A stretch of 64,000 bases of DNA from Desulfatitalea alkaliphila (GTDB lineage Bacteria > Desulfobacterota > Desulfobacteria > Desulfobacterales > Desulfosarcinaceae): contig NZ_JALJRB010000022.1 in NCBI RefSeq assembly GCF_022968795.1, forward strand, positions 1-64,000, given 5' to 3'. The notes beneath the pieces were generated by a model. It ran no database searches. It had not been told where the DNA came from and saw only the letters and a list, made by a program, of their open reading frames with translations. Positions 51,485 to 61,082 of this stretch are shown here, one piece after another. Within the stretch, counting starts at the first letter, position 1. Each line of letters opens with the position of its first letter. A program made the translations under genes and the position numbers.

Positions 51485-54418
51485 ATGCACCGTAGAACCT
51501 TCCTGAAGCTGTCATCCATCGGCACCGCCGCTTTCGCCGTCGGTTGTTCCGCCAAGGGTGAGGACCGCCTCCATGCCATGGTCCGCGCCAACGAGGACAT
51601 GGTCACCGGACAGGCGACGCTCTATGCCACCGCCTGCCGCGAGTGCCCGGCCGGCTGCGGCGTACTGGCGGCCAACCGGGAGGGGCGGGTGATCAAGCTG
51701 GAGGGCAATCCGCTGCACCCGGTCAATCGCAGGGCGCTGTGCATGCGCGGCCAGGCGGCGTTGCAGGGGCTTTACCACCCTGATCGGCTGCACCGGCCCC
51801 GGCTCCGCGACGGCAACGATTGGCGGGAGATCTCTTTTGCGCAGGCCGCATCTCTGCTCCGGGAGAAGATGACGGCTGCCGCCGCCACAGGCCCCGGACG
51901 GATCGCCATGGTCACGGAAACGGTGGGGCGCACCCAGATGGCGCTGTTCGAAACAGTGCTGGCCCACTACGGCGCCGGGTCGCCGCTGGTGTTCGAGCCC
52001 CGGGCCTACGAGGCGCTCAAATTCGCCTATGCGCAGGTCCTGGGAGCGCCCATGCTGCCGGTGTTGCACATGGAGCGGGCCGATCTGCTGCTGGGCTTCG
52101 GGGCCGATTTCCTGGAGACATGGCTGTCGCCGGTGGCGTATGCGCGCAAGTTCAAGGAGATGCACCGTTGGCGGGAAGGGCGCAAGGGGTTTTTCATCGA
52201 GGTGAGTCCCTTCCAGTCGCTCACCGGCGCCAACGCGGACCGCTGGGTCGGGTGCCGTCCGGGCGGCGAGGCGGCGGTGATCATGGGCTTGCTGCGCATG
52301 GTGCTGGCCGCGGACACCGGCCGTGTGGCGTGGCGCGGGGATTTGGCCGCGCTGGCCGCGGATTACACGCCGGATGCGGTGGCGCGGCTGACGGGCGTGC
52401 CCGAAGAAGCATTGGCGGCGGTCGCGGATCGCTTGCTGGCTGCCGAACGCCCGTTGGTGCTGGGCACGGGCGCCGGCGTTTGGGGTGCCTCGGCTGCCGC
52501 GGCCGAGATGGCGGCGCTCTTTCTCAATCTGGTATTGGATCCCGCGCTCTCCTTGATCGATCGCGGCGACCGTTACCGGGTGGAGGTGGCCGACCGCCGC
52601 GACACGGTGCTGAACGCCTTCGAGGCCATGGCCGATAACGATACAGCGCTGGTGCTGCTCAACAACGTCAACCCGGTTTTCGCTTTGCCGGGCGGCGATC
52701 GCCTGGGCGACCTTCTGGCGCATGGCGACCGGTTCACGGTGGTCTTCGGCAACACGATGGACGAGACGGCGGCCCGTGCCGATCTGGTGGTGCCGGTGCA
52801 AAACGCCCTGGAAACCTGGGACGCCTACGAGGCCACCAGCCGCACCATCACCACCTTGCAACCCACCATGGGGCGCATCAGCGCCGCGCCGGGTTTGGGA
52901 GACCTGTGGCTGGACCTGTTGCCCATCGAGGAACGACCGGCCACCGAATACCGCCAATTGACGGCCCGGACGGTGCAGGCAGCGGCGGCGGCCGATACCG
53001 AAGCGGCCTGGCTTGCCATTCTGCAACAAGGGGGGCGCTTCGACATCGAGGCCTCGCTCGCCGATGCGCCGCGGGTGGACCGCCAAGCCGTGGACCGGCT
53101 GCGGCGCTCACTGGACCGGTTGCCGGCGCCGGCACAAGACCCGGTGCTGCTGGTGGCGCCTTCCCTGCGCTTTCTGGACGGGCGCACGGCCGATCGGCCC
53201 TGGATGCCGGAGATTCCCGATCCCGTGTGCCAGGTGGCCTGGCAGACGGTGGCCATGGTCCACCCCCGCACCCTGTCCGATTTGGGTGCCAGGGAAGGGG
53301 ACCGGATCGCCATCGCCACCGATGGGGGGCAAGTGCAGGTGCACGCCTACAGCCATCCGGGGGTTTCTCCGGTCGGCGTCGTGGTGCCCGCGGGGCAGGG
53401 GCACACCCACATGGGCCGTTACGCCCGGGGCCAGGGGGTCAACCCCATCGCCCTGTTGGGCGACGGGCGCGACCCCTTGTCGGGAGCGCCCGACGGGGCC
53501 GCGCCCATCGTGCGTCTCACGGCGGCGGGGCCCGGCAAGGCGCTGGCATCGGTGTCGGGCAGCCGCTTCCAGCACGGCCGCAAAATCGCCGTGAGCGTTC
53601 CGCTGGAAAGGGCGGACATACCGCCGCCGAAAAGCAAATACCTGGACATGGACAGCTTCCCGCTGACCCTGCCCCTGCCCGAAGGATACGATCCCAAGCG
53701 CGATTTCTACCCGCCCCACGACCACCACACCTATCGTTGGGCCATGGTGGTCGATCTGGACCGCTGTGTCGGCTGCAGCGCCTGCGTGGCGGCCTGTTAT
53801 GCGGAGAACAGCGTGGGTGTCGTGGGCGAGGAGCAGGTGATCGCCGGGCGGGAGATGGCCTGGATCCGCATCGAGCGCTACCAGGACGAACAGGATCCGA
53901 CCCGGTTGATCTTCCTGCCCATGCTTTGCCAGCACTGCGACAACGCCCCCTGCGAGTCGGTCTGCCCGGTCTACGCCCCGCACCACTCGGTGGAAGGTCT
54001 CAACAACCAGATCTACAACCGCTGCATCGGCACCCGCTACTGCGGCCAGAACTGCCCCTACAAGGTGCGGCGGTTCAACTGGTTCACCTGGCCGTTCCCC
54101 GAGCCGCTGAACCTGCAGCTCAACCCCGATGTGACGGTGCGCAGCGCGGGAGTGATGGAGAAGTGTTCCTTTTGCGTGCAGCGGATCAAGACGGCCCGCA
54201 CCCGGGCCAAGAACGAAAAGCGCGAGATCCGCGACGGCGAGGTGGTGCCGGCCTGCGTGCAGACCTGCCCCACGCAGGCCCTCTGGTTCGGCAATTTGAT
54301 GGACCCGGAGAGCACGGTGCGCAAAATGGTGGACAGCCCGCGGGCCTATCAGGTGATGGGGTATTTGAACACCAAGCCGGCGGTGATTTATCTGAAGAAA
54401 GTGGTGCAAGCGCTTTGA
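51485..54418 (+). CDS. actB: Alternative complex III Fe-S / molybdopterin-like subunit ActB
   Basis: 977 residues from the ATG at 51485. A twin-arginine lipoprotein signal (Arg3-Arg4 in HRRTFLKLSS, then AVGCS lipobox). The first ~700 residues resemble molybdopterin oxidoreductases with an N-terminal [4Fe-4S] motif (CRECPAGCGVLA...LCMRGQ) but in ActB no Mo is bound. The C-terminal ~230 residues are an Fe-S domain with four cysteine clusters: CVGCSACVAACYAEN, CQHCDNAPCESVCPVYA, CIGTRYCGQNCPY and CSFCVQRIK...CVQTCPTQA. This fused layout is diagnostic of alternative complex III, which takes electrons from quinol. Confidence 0.92.
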   Translation: MHRRTFLKLSSIGTAAFAVGCSAKGEDRLHAMVRANEDMVTGQATLYATACRECPAGCGVLAANREGRVIKLEGNPLHPVNRRALCMRGQAALQGLYHPDRLHRPRLRDGNDWREISFAQAASLLREKMTAAAATGPGRIAMVTETVGRTQMALFETVLAHYGAGSPLVFEPRAYEALKFAYAQVLGAPMLPVLHMERADLLLGFGADFLETWLSPVAYARKFKEMHRWREGRKGFFIEVSPFQSLTGANADRWVGCRPGGEAAVIMGLLRMVLAADTGRVAWRGDLAALAADYTPDAVARLTGVPEEALAAVADRLLAAERPLVLGTGAGVWGASAAAAEMAALFLNLVLDPALSLIDRGDRYRVEVADRRDTVLNAFEAMADNDTALVLLNNVNPVFALPGGDRLGDLLAHGDRFTVVFGNTMDETAARADLVVPVQNALETWDAYEATSRTITTLQPTMGRISAAPGLGDLWLDLLPIEERPATEYRQLTARTVQAAAAADTEAAWLAILQQGGRFDIEASLADAPRVDRQAVDRLRRSLDRLPAPAQDPVLLVAPSLRFLDGRTADRPWMPEIPDPVCQVAWQTVAMVHPRTLSDLGAREGDRIAIATDGGQVQVHAYSHPGVSPVGVVVPAGQGHTHMGRYARGQGVNPIALLGDGRDPLSGAPDGAAPIVRLTAAGPGKALASVSGSRFQHGRKIAVSVPLERADIPPPKSKYLDMDSFPLTLPLPEGYDPKRDFYPPHDHHTYRWAMVVDLDRCVGCSACVAACYAENSVGVVGEEQVIAGREMAWIRIERYQDEQDPTRLIFLPMLCQHCDNAPCESVCPVYAPHHSVEGLNNQIYNRCIGTRYCGQNCPYKVRRFNWFTWPFPEPLNLQLNPDVTVRSAGVMEKCSFCVQRIKTARTRAKNEKREIRDGEVVPACVQTCPTQALWFGNLMDPESTVRKMVDSPRAYQVMGYLNTKPAVIYLKKVVQAL

Positions 54419-54499
54419 TTTTGATTCGGGAAGCGTTGGTTGAGGAACTTGTTTGATTGACGGGTTTTTGAAATTGATCGCTATGCGGAAAGGGTACCC

Positions 54500-55813
54500 G
54501 TGGCGCTGACCTATCGATCCATCGACAACACCGTGCTGGATACCTTGCGGCCGCCGGATCGCACCTACTGGATGGTGATCGCGCTGCTGTTCGCCGGCGT
54601 GCTGGTGGGGGCCGCCTGCTGGGGCTATCAGATTCTGGTGGGCATCGGCGTCGGCGGGCAGAACAACCCGGTGCACTGGGGCACCTACCTGATCAATTTC
54701 GTCTTCTGGGTGGGGATCGCCCACTCGGGCACTTTAATTTCCGCCATTTTGTATCTGTTCCGGGCCGGGTGGCGCAATCCCATCGCCCGGGCCGCCGAGA
54801 CCATGACCGTTTTCGCCGTTTGCGTGGCCGGCCTCTACCCCTTCATCCACCTGGGTCGGGTCTGGATGGTCTACTACATGCTTCCCCTGCCCAACCAGCG
54901 CACCTTGTGGCCCAACTTCCAGTCGCCCCTGATGTTCGACGTGGTGGCCATCAGCACCTATCTGATCGTCAGTTCCCTGTTCTGGTACACCGGTTTGCTG
55001 CCCGATCTGGCCACGGTGCGCGACCGCGCCCGCGGCGTGCGGCGCAAGATCTTCACCGTGCTCTCCATGGGCTGGACCGGCGAGCACGAGCAGTGGCGCC
55101 ATTACGCCCGCGGCTATCTCTTCTTCGCCGCGCTGGCCACGCCGCTGGTGATCTCGGTGCACAGCGTGGTTTCATGGGATTTCGCCCTGGCAGTGATTCC
55201 CGGCTGGCACACCACCATTTTCGCCCCCTACTTCGTGGCCGGCGCCATCCACTCGGGTTTGGCCATGGTGCTCACCCTGATGATCCCCCTGCGCCGGATC
55301 TTCCACTATGAGCAGATCATTACCCTGCACGTGCTGGAAAGCGTGGCCAAGACCATCGTCTTCACCGGCCTGATCGTGGGGTTTGCCTACGGCACGGAGA
55401 TGTTCATCGCCTGGTACAGCCGGGTACCGGCGGAGATGGAGGCCTTTCGCTGGCGCGCCTTCGGGGACTACGCCGTGGAATACTGGATCATGGTGGTGTG
55501 CAACACGGTGGTGCCCCTGCTGCTGCTGTTCAAGAAGGTGCGCACCCGCATCGTATGGCTCTTCTCCATTTCCATTCTAGTCAACATCGGCATGTGGTAC
55601 GAGCGGTTCGTGATCATCGTCGGCTCGGTGGCCCACGACTTTCTGCCCCATGCCTGGGGGTTGTACCGGCCCACACTGATCGAGTTCGGCATCATGTTCG
55701 GCAGCTTCTGCCTCTTCTTCTTTCTGTTCGTGCTCTTCGTCAAACACATGCCCTCGGTCTCCATGACCGAGATGAAGGAAACCGTGCATGCCGGAGGCGC
55801 CCATGACCACTGA
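54500..55813 (+). CDS. actC: Alternative complex III NrfD-like subunit ActC
   Basis: 437 residues from the GTG at 54500 (AAAGGG five bases upstream). About ten transmembrane helices. Polysulfide-reductase/NrfD family features: GGQNNPVHWGTYLINFVFWVGIAHSGTLISAILYLFRAGWRNPIARAAETMTVFAV, HLGRVWMVYYMLPLPNQRTLWPNFQSPLMFD and EQWRHYARGYLFFAALATPLVISVHSVVSWDFA. It forms the quinol site together with ActF. Overlaps the actD start by 11 bases. Confidence 0.93.
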   Translation: MALTYRSIDNTVLDTLRPPDRTYWMVIALLFAGVLVGAACWGYQILVGIGVGGQNNPVHWGTYLINFVFWVGIAHSGTLISAILYLFRAGWRNPIARAAETMTVFAVCVAGLYPFIHLGRVWMVYYMLPLPNQRTLWPNFQSPLMFDVVAISTYLIVSSLFWYTGLLPDLATVRDRARGVRRKIFTVLSMGWTGEHEQWRHYARGYLFFAALATPLVISVHSVVSWDFALAVIPGWHTTIFAPYFVAGAIHSGLAMVLTLMIPLRRIFHYEQIITLHVLESVAKTIVFTGLIVGFAYGTEMFIAWYSRVPAEMEAFRWRAFGDYAVEYWIMVVCNTVVPLLLLFKKVRTRIVWLFSISILVNIGMWYERFVIIVGSVAHDFLPHAWGLYRPTLIEFGIMFGSFCLFFFLFVLFVKHMPSVSMTEMKETVHAGGAHDH

Positions 55814-56366
55814 TCGGGTGTCCCTCATGGCCCTGTTCGACACAGAAGCGCAGACCGCTTCGGCCATTCGCGGGTTGCGCAACACCGGCTACACCCTGGA
55901 GCGGGTGCACAGCCCGATTCCGAGCCACATCATCGCCGATGCCCTGGACCTGCCCAAAAGCAAGGTGGGCTGGTTCACCCTGGTCGGCGGCATTATCGGT
56001 TTCCTGTGCGGGTTTTTGCTGGCCGCCTTCACCGCCACCCGCTGGGACCTGATTGTCAGCGGCAAACCCATCGTGGCCTGGATCCCGTTCATCGTCGTGG
56101 GTTTCGAGTTCACCATTCTTTTCGCCGTGTTCGGCAATGTGCTGGGATTGATTTCCCAGGCGCGCCTGCCGCGATTGCGCATGCCGGACCGTTACGACCC
56201 GCGTTTTTCGGGCCATAAGTTCGGTGTGCTGGCCAGTTGCGGGGCCGCTGAACGTGGCGGTTTGGAGCGGTTTTTCGAGGCCAAGGGCGCCGAATTGGCG
56301 ACCACCGATCCGAGTGGCGGCGTCGCCGAAAGCGCTGCGCCGGTAACGGGAGGTGCCCCATCATGA
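55803..56366 (+). CDS. actD: Alternative complex III membrane subunit ActD (DUF3341)
   Basis: 187 residues from the ATG at 55803, where GGAGG is five bases upstream; an ATG at 55788 is less likely. Soluble N-terminal domain VSLMALFDTEAQTASAIRGLRNTGYTLERVHSPIPSHIIADAL then two transmembrane helices (about 55-78 and 95-118). The DUF3341 signature is clear. It is a peripheral-membrane partner of ActC and ActF with no cofactor. ATGA overlap with actF. Confidence 0.92.
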   Translation: MTTDRVSLMALFDTEAQTASAIRGLRNTGYTLERVHSPIPSHIIADALDLPKSKVGWFTLVGGIIGFLCGFLLAAFTATRWDLIVSGKPIVAWIPFIVVGFEFTILFAVFGNVLGLISQARLPRLRMPDRYDPRFSGHKFGVLASCGAAERGGLERFFEAKGAELATTDPSGGVAESAAPVTGGAPS

Positions 56367-57583
56367 GCCCTTCCGTGACGAGCCCCGCATCCTTGCGCAA
56401 ACGGCCGACGGCCATCGCTTATTTCTGTACCTTGATGGTGGGCGCCGGCGCGGCCGCCTTCATCCTGCAGGCCGTCGGCAGCCAACCGGCAAGGGCCTGG
56501 CAGACCTACCTGATCAGCTTCCTGCTTTTCTCGGCCATCGCTCACGGGGCGGTGCTCTTCTCCACCCTGATGCACGCGGTGCACGCCCGCTGGAGCGGAC
56601 CACTGTCCGATCTGGCCGAGGCTTTCAGCGCCTTCTTTCCGGTCTCCTTCGTGCTGTTTCTGGTGCTGTTCATCGGCCACGGCCACCTCTTCCCATGGGT
56701 CGGGCAGGATCTGCACGGCAAGGAGCCGTGGCTCAACCTGCCGTTTCTTTTCTCACGCAATGCGGTGGGCCTGCTGGTCCTTTACGGCCTGGGGTTCTAC
56801 TATCTTTACCACGCCCTCTGGTTCAAGATCAGCGCCCGTGGCGCCAGCGGTCCGCTGGCCCTGTTTCTGCTGCGGCGGTGGCAGCGGCAGCCGCCGGACA
56901 GTGCGCTGTATCGGAGGCGCATGACCGTTGCGGCATTCCTCTACATGCTGGCCTTTGCCATCGTTTTGTCCATTTTGGGGTTCGACCTGGTGATGAGCAT
57001 GGACCCGCACTGGTTTTCCACCCTTTTCGGGGCCTACAGCTTTGTCAAGGCGATCTATGTGGGCTTCGGCGCCTTGATCGTGCTGGCCGCCCTGCTGCAT
57101 ATGAGTCCGGGCAACGGGTTCCGCCTGCGACCGGGCCAGTTCCACGACATCGGCAAACTCTTTTTCGCCTTCGGTCTGGTGTGGGCCGACTTTTTCTACG
57201 CCCAACTGGTGGTGATCTGGTACGGTAACATTTCCGAGGAAACGGCCTGGGTGATCGAACGGGTCATGATGGCCCCCTGGCAGGGGCTGTCCTGGACGGT
57301 GTTCGCGGTTTGCTTCGTGGCCCCTTCCCTGATTCTGATCAATAAGAAGATAAAAACGGTGCCGGCCGCCATGGCGGTGATCTGCACGGTGGTGATCGCG
57401 GGCATGTGGCTGGAGCATTTTCTCCTGCTGGGGCCGGTCTATCACGCTCACCCCGCCGCGTTGCCCCTGGGATGGTCCGATCTGCTGATCGCCCTAGGCT
57501 TTTTGGGGATGCTGGCAGGATCGGTGGCCCTTTATCTGGGTCAGTTTCCCGAGGTGCTCGCCGCCCGGGAGGAGGAGCGCTGA
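56363..57583 (+). CDS. actF: Alternative complex III membrane subunit ActF
   Basis: 406 residues with about ten transmembrane helices; GGGAGG before the ATG and ATGA overlap with actD. Family segments: QTYLISFLLFSAIAHGAVLFSTLMHAVHARW, SAFFPVSFVLFLVLFIGHGHLFPWV, FDLVMSMDPHWFSTLFGAYSFVKAIYVGFGALI and VWADFFYAQLVVIWYGNISEET. It pairs with ActC as the second NrfD-like subunit that completes the quinone and proton path. The stop overlaps the next start codon by one base. Confidence 0.92.
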   Translation: MSPSVTSPASLRKRPTAIAYFCTLMVGAGAAAFILQAVGSQPARAWQTYLISFLLFSAIAHGAVLFSTLMHAVHARWSGPLSDLAEAFSAFFPVSFVLFLVLFIGHGHLFPWVGQDLHGKEPWLNLPFLFSRNAVGLLVLYGLGFYYLYHALWFKISARGASGPLALFLLRRWQRQPPDSALYRRRMTVAAFLYMLAFAIVLSILGFDLVMSMDPHWFSTLFGAYSFVKAIYVGFGALIVLAALLHMSPGNGFRLRPGQFHDIGKLFFAFGLVWADFFYAQLVVIWYGNISEETAWVIERVMMAPWQGLSWTVFAVCFVAPSLILINKKIKTVPAAMAVICTVVIAGMWLEHFLLLGPVYHAHPAALPLGWSDLLIALGFLGMLAGSVALYLGQFPEVLAAREEER

Positions 57584-58218
57584 TGGTGACCGAGCTTTTC
57601 ATCGCGGCGGCCGCGCTCCTGGCCCTTGTTTTGACGGCGGTGCTGATCGGCACGGCGGGCCGCCCCTGGCGGCTCTTCACCGATTTCGGCGGCACACTGC
57701 GGGGCATCCGGGCCAATGCCTGGCCCCTGGGGTGGATCGCCGCCGCCCTCGTGCTGGCGCTGGGGCTGCTCTTTTTCTATTTCGCACCGCCGGGCACCCG
57801 CATCGGCCCGGAGCAGCCCATCGCCTTCAGTCACCGGCTGCATGCCGGCGACAAGGCCATCGACTGCCGCTTCTGCCACCCCTATGTGGAACGCTCCAAT
57901 CACCCGGGGCTGCCGGCCGTGGAAAAATGCCTCTTCTGCCACAACTACATCATCGCCAACCACCCGGAGATTCTCAAGGAGCATGAATACTTCGACAGCG
58001 ACACCCCCACCCCGTGGGTCAAGGTGTTCGAAATCCCCGAGCATGTGCTGTTCAACCACCAGCGTCACCTGCTCAGCGGCATCGATTGCGCCGCCTGCCA
58101 CGGAGAGGTGCGCCAAATGGATCGGCTTCAAACCCGCCGGTTGAAAATGGGGTTTTGCGTGGAATGTCACCGGGAAAAGCAAGCGACCTTGGATTGCTGG
58201 TTGTCGTGCCACAATTGA
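57583..58218 (+). CDS. actA: Alternative complex III multiheme cytochrome c subunit (ActA-like)
   Basis: 211 residues. Two transmembrane helices at the N-terminus (about 3-22 and 52-72), then a periplasmic domain with four canonical CXXCH hemes (CRFCH, CLFCH, CAACH and CVECH) and a fifth site CWLSCH at the C-terminus with CX3CH spacing. ActA normally has five hemes, so the last is likely the fifth but with unusual spacing. Classical act operons place actA first; here it comes after actF, before the oxidase. Start overlaps the actF stop (TGATG). Confidence 0.88.
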   Translation: MVTELFIAAAALLALVLTAVLIGTAGRPWRLFTDFGGTLRGIRANAWPLGWIAAALVLALGLLFFYFAPPGTRIGPEQPIAFSHRLHAGDKAIDCRFCHPYVERSNHPGLPAVEKCLFCHNYIIANHPEILKEHEYFDSDTPTPWVKVFEIPEHVLFNHQRHLLSGIDCAACHGEVRQMDRLQTRRLKMGFCVECHREKQATLDCWLSCHN

Positions 58219-58295
58219 TTACAATGCGATTTGCGCGTTAAAAGGGGTGCAGCAGGTGGCGGGATGGCACCGATGGTAAAAAAGGTGCGGCAAGC

Positions 58296-59735
58296 ATGGG
58301 TCGGCTTCTGCGACAGCGGCCGGCGCAACGGTTTTTGTTCAACGCGAATGGGGAAATGATTTTGGCCTCTCGAAATGGAACCGCGCTGTTCGGCGAATAT
58401 GCGACCGCCAAGGCCTTTATCGTCACATCGGCCTTCTGGATGATGGTGGCGACCTTTTTCGGTTTGCTGGGGGCCACCCAGTTGATCGCGCCGGACTTGA
58501 CGGCCAATATCGGCGGCATCGTCTTCGGGCGGGTGCGCCCCACCCATGTGAACCTGGTGCTGTTCGGCTTCGTGACCCCCGGTTTGCTGGGGGCGGCCTT
58601 TTATTACATCCCGCGGCTGCTGGGCGTTCCGCTTTACAGCGAACGGCTGGGGGTGGCCACGGCGCTGGTCTGGAACGTGGCCGTGGCGGCCGGGGTGATC
58701 ACCCTGGCCATGGGCATGACCCAGGGTAGGGAGTACGCGGAGTTGATCTGGCCCATCGATATCCTGATCGCCGCCGGCTTTCTGCTGCTCAGCTTCAACT
58801 TCATCATGACCGTGCGCCGGCGGCGGGAGCCGATTCTGTATGTTTCGGTCTGGTACGTGCTGGCCGCCGTGGTCCTGACCGCCTGTACCTACGCCATGGG
58901 CAACGTGATCTGGCGGCCCGACAGCGGGGCGCTGGTGGGGATTCCCGACGCCATTCTGCTCTGGTTTTACGGCCACAACATTTTCGGGCTCCTGTTGACA
59001 CCCCTTTCCATCGGGGTGGCCTACTACGTCATTCCCCGCGCCACGGGCAATCCCCTTTACAGCCACACCTTGTCCCTGCTGGGATTCTGGTCGTTGATCG
59101 TGATCTACACCCACATCGGCACCCATCACCTGCTGCAGGTGCCGGTGCCCACATGGCTCAAGGTGGTGGCCATCGTGGACAGCATTGCCATGGTGATTCC
59201 GGTGTCGGCCTTTTTGATCAACATCTGGTACACGGCCAAGGGCAAACTGGGCGAGATCCACGCCGACATTGGCGCCAAGTTCGTCTTCACCGGCACCATC
59301 ATGTATTTTTTCGTCAGCTTCCAGGGATCCCTCATGTCCCTGCCCGATGTGCAGCGCGTGACCCATTTCAACAACTGGGTCGTGGGGCATGCCCACATCG
59401 GGGTGCTGGGATTCGCCGGCATGATCGCCCTGGGCGGCATCTACTACGTGCTGCCCCGAATCAGCGGCCGGCCCCTGCACAGCCGCTTCCTGGCCGATTT
59501 TCAATACTGGATGGTGTTGATCGGCATGGTGGGGTTCACCGTGGTGCTGACCATCGCCGGGCTGATTCAAGGCAATGCCTGGCTCAACGGTGAGACCGTC
59601 TATCGCATCCTGACCCAGTTTCATGTTTACTATGTGATCCGGGCCGGATTGGGGCTGCTGATCTTCAGCTCGTCCCTGCTGGGATTCTACAACATCGCGA
59701 GGTCCCTGCCGGCCAAGCGTGGAGCGTCCGCATGA
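58296..59735 (+). CDS. ccoN: cbb3-type cytochrome c oxidase subunit I (CcoN)
   Basis: 479 residues from ATG at 58296 (AAGGTG eight bases upstream); an ATG at 58356 is a shorter alternative. About 12 helices. The heme/Cu ligands are in place: low-spin heme His in RPTHVNLVLF, CuB ligands in WFYGHNIFGL and YTHIGTHHLL, and the two heme ligands in NNWVVGHAHIGVLGF. This is the binuclear-centre subunit that reduces oxygen at low concentration. The stop overlaps the ccoO start (ATGA). Confidence 0.93.
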   Translation: MGRLLRQRPAQRFLFNANGEMILASRNGTALFGEYATAKAFIVTSAFWMMVATFFGLLGATQLIAPDLTANIGGIVFGRVRPTHVNLVLFGFVTPGLLGAAFYYIPRLLGVPLYSERLGVATALVWNVAVAAGVITLAMGMTQGREYAELIWPIDILIAAGFLLLSFNFIMTVRRRREPILYVSVWYVLAAVVLTACTYAMGNVIWRPDSGALVGIPDAILLWFYGHNIFGLLLTPLSIGVAYYVIPRATGNPLYSHTLSLLGFWSLIVIYTHIGTHHLLQVPVPTWLKVVAIVDSIAMVIPVSAFLINIWYTAKGKLGEIHADIGAKFVFTGTIMYFFVSFQGSLMSLPDVQRVTHFNNWVVGHAHIGVLGFAGMIALGGIYYVLPRISGRPLHSRFLADFQYWMVLIGMVGFTVVLTIAGLIQGNAWLNGETVYRILTQFHVYYVIRAGLGLLIFSSSLLGFYNIARSLPAKRGASA

Positions 59736-60697
59736 AGATGACCCCTCTGGCCGTTGTGGTCGGCGTATTGTTGATATTGGCGGCGGTGACCTTCGTCGTG
59801 ATCCTGATGCCCTACGCCCACACCAACCAGACGGTTCCTTCGGAGATTTTCCGTCAGCGCACGGCGGCGGAGGCGGCCGGTCGCGACATCTACATCGCCA
59901 ACGGCTGCGTCTACTGCCACACCCAATCGATCCGCAGTGTCGATTGGGGCTTGGGGGCCGAGCGCATCGCCCAGGCCGGCGACTACCTGGCCGACCATCC
60001 CATATTGCTCGGCTCCCAGCGCACCGGCCCCGATCTCTCCCAAGCCGGCGGCGAGCATCCCGATGACTGGCACCTGGCCCACTTCATCAACCCGCGCTAC
60101 ACCCGGCCGCTGTCCATCATGCCGCCCTTCGCCTTTCTGGGGGATGAACAGTTGGAGCGGTTGATCCGTTATGTCCAGAGCCTGGGCCTCAAGGCGGCCG
60201 ATGCGCGCATGGCGCGCCAGGCCTACTGGAAAGCCGAGGCGGTCAGGGCCTACGAAGCCGGTCCCGACGCCAATGTGCAGTGGCTGCACGATCAGATTCC
60301 CCAACCTTGGCGCGACCTGCCCAACCCCTATCCGACCAGCGAAGCCGGATTGGCCCGGGGGCAGAAAATCTACCAGGATTTCTGTTTGGGCTGCCACGGC
60401 CCGGTGGGGGACGGTCTGGGCCCGGCCCAGCCGTGGATCTATCCGCCTCCTTTCAACTTCACCATTCTCAAGAACCGGGAGATCAGCGGCGGTATCCTCT
60501 ATTTCCAGATCATGAACGGGATCACCGGCACGGCCATGCCCTATTTCAAGCGGGAGCTGGAGTCGGAGAAGATTTGGGACGTGGGCAACTTCGTGGCGGT
60601 TTACTTCATCGACGACAGTGACGCCGGCATGCCGCCCAAGGGCATCCCGGCATCCTATGAGGCCCAAGGGGAGATCGAGGTGTCGGGGTCGCAGTGA
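59732..60697 (+). CDS. ccoO: cbb3 oxidase subunit CcoO with extra C-terminal cytochrome c domain
   Basis: 321 residues. One transmembrane helix at the N-terminus (about 5-28). The CcoO domain holds heme site CVYCH in ANGCVYCHTQSIRSVDWGLG with GSQRTGPDLSQAGG and a methionine ligand in LSIMPPFAFL. Its C-terminal half (about 200-310) has a second heme site CLGCH in YQDFCLGCHGPVGDGLGPAQPW, which resembles the heme domain of a class I cytochrome c. It therefore combines CcoO with a CcoP/cytochrome c-like domain. No separate diheme CcoP was found. Confidence 0.92.
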   Translation: MKMTPLAVVVGVLLILAAVTFVVILMPYAHTNQTVPSEIFRQRTAAEAAGRDIYIANGCVYCHTQSIRSVDWGLGAERIAQAGDYLADHPILLGSQRTGPDLSQAGGEHPDDWHLAHFINPRYTRPLSIMPPFAFLGDEQLERLIRYVQSLGLKAADARMARQAYWKAEAVRAYEAGPDANVQWLHDQIPQPWRDLPNPYPTSEAGLARGQKIYQDFCLGCHGPVGDGLGPAQPWIYPPPFNFTILKNREISGGILYFQIMNGITGTAMPYFKRELESEKIWDVGNFVAVYFIDDSDAGMPPKGIPASYEAQGEIEVSGSQ

Positions 60698-60737
60698 CCG
60701 ATCGTTGCCCCGTGATCCCTGCCATAAGAGGGTTGAA

Positions 60738-60998
60738 ATGTATTTTCCCTATTTCGTTGTTTATATTGCGGTCGGCCTGGCCATCAGCGTGGCGGCGTTC
60801 GCCTGGGCGATGGCCAACGGGCAGTTCCAGGACCAGCAGCGGGCGCGGTTTCTGCCGCTGCGCGGGGAGGCCGATGGGCCGCCGCCGAAGGCAACGCCCT
60901 TCGGTCGGTGGGAGATCTTCGGGCTGTTTTTCCTGGCCGTCGCCGGCCTGGGGGCGAGCGCCGCGGTGTTGGCTTATGCGTTGTATTTCAGCAAATAG
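60738..60998 (+). CDS. CcoS/CcoQ-like small membrane protein
   Basis: 86 residues from the ATG at 60738 (AGAGGG upstream). N-terminal helix (about 4-24) followed by MANGQFQDQQRARFLPL, which matches the GQFdD pattern of CcoS, the cbb3 copper-assembly protein. A second helix (FGLFFLAVAGLGASAAVLAYAL) at the C-terminus is not usual for CcoS. It is the third gene of the oxidase part of the operon, so some role in assembly or stability is probable. Confidence 0.6.
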   Translation: MYFPYFVVYIAVGLAISVAAFAWAMANGQFQDQQRARFLPLRGEADGPPPKATPFGRWEIFGLFFLAVAGLGASAAVLAYALYFSK

Positions 60999-61082
60999 AC
61001 CGGTGAGCGCGGTGGGCGCTGATTTGCACTGGGGCGGTGCCTGATGTATATTGGATCCGGACCGAATATGTGAGGTATTGCG

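Noticed and set aside
53108-54724. 538-codon open frame on the minus strand
   Set aside because: Antisense to actB and the start of actC; no motifs.
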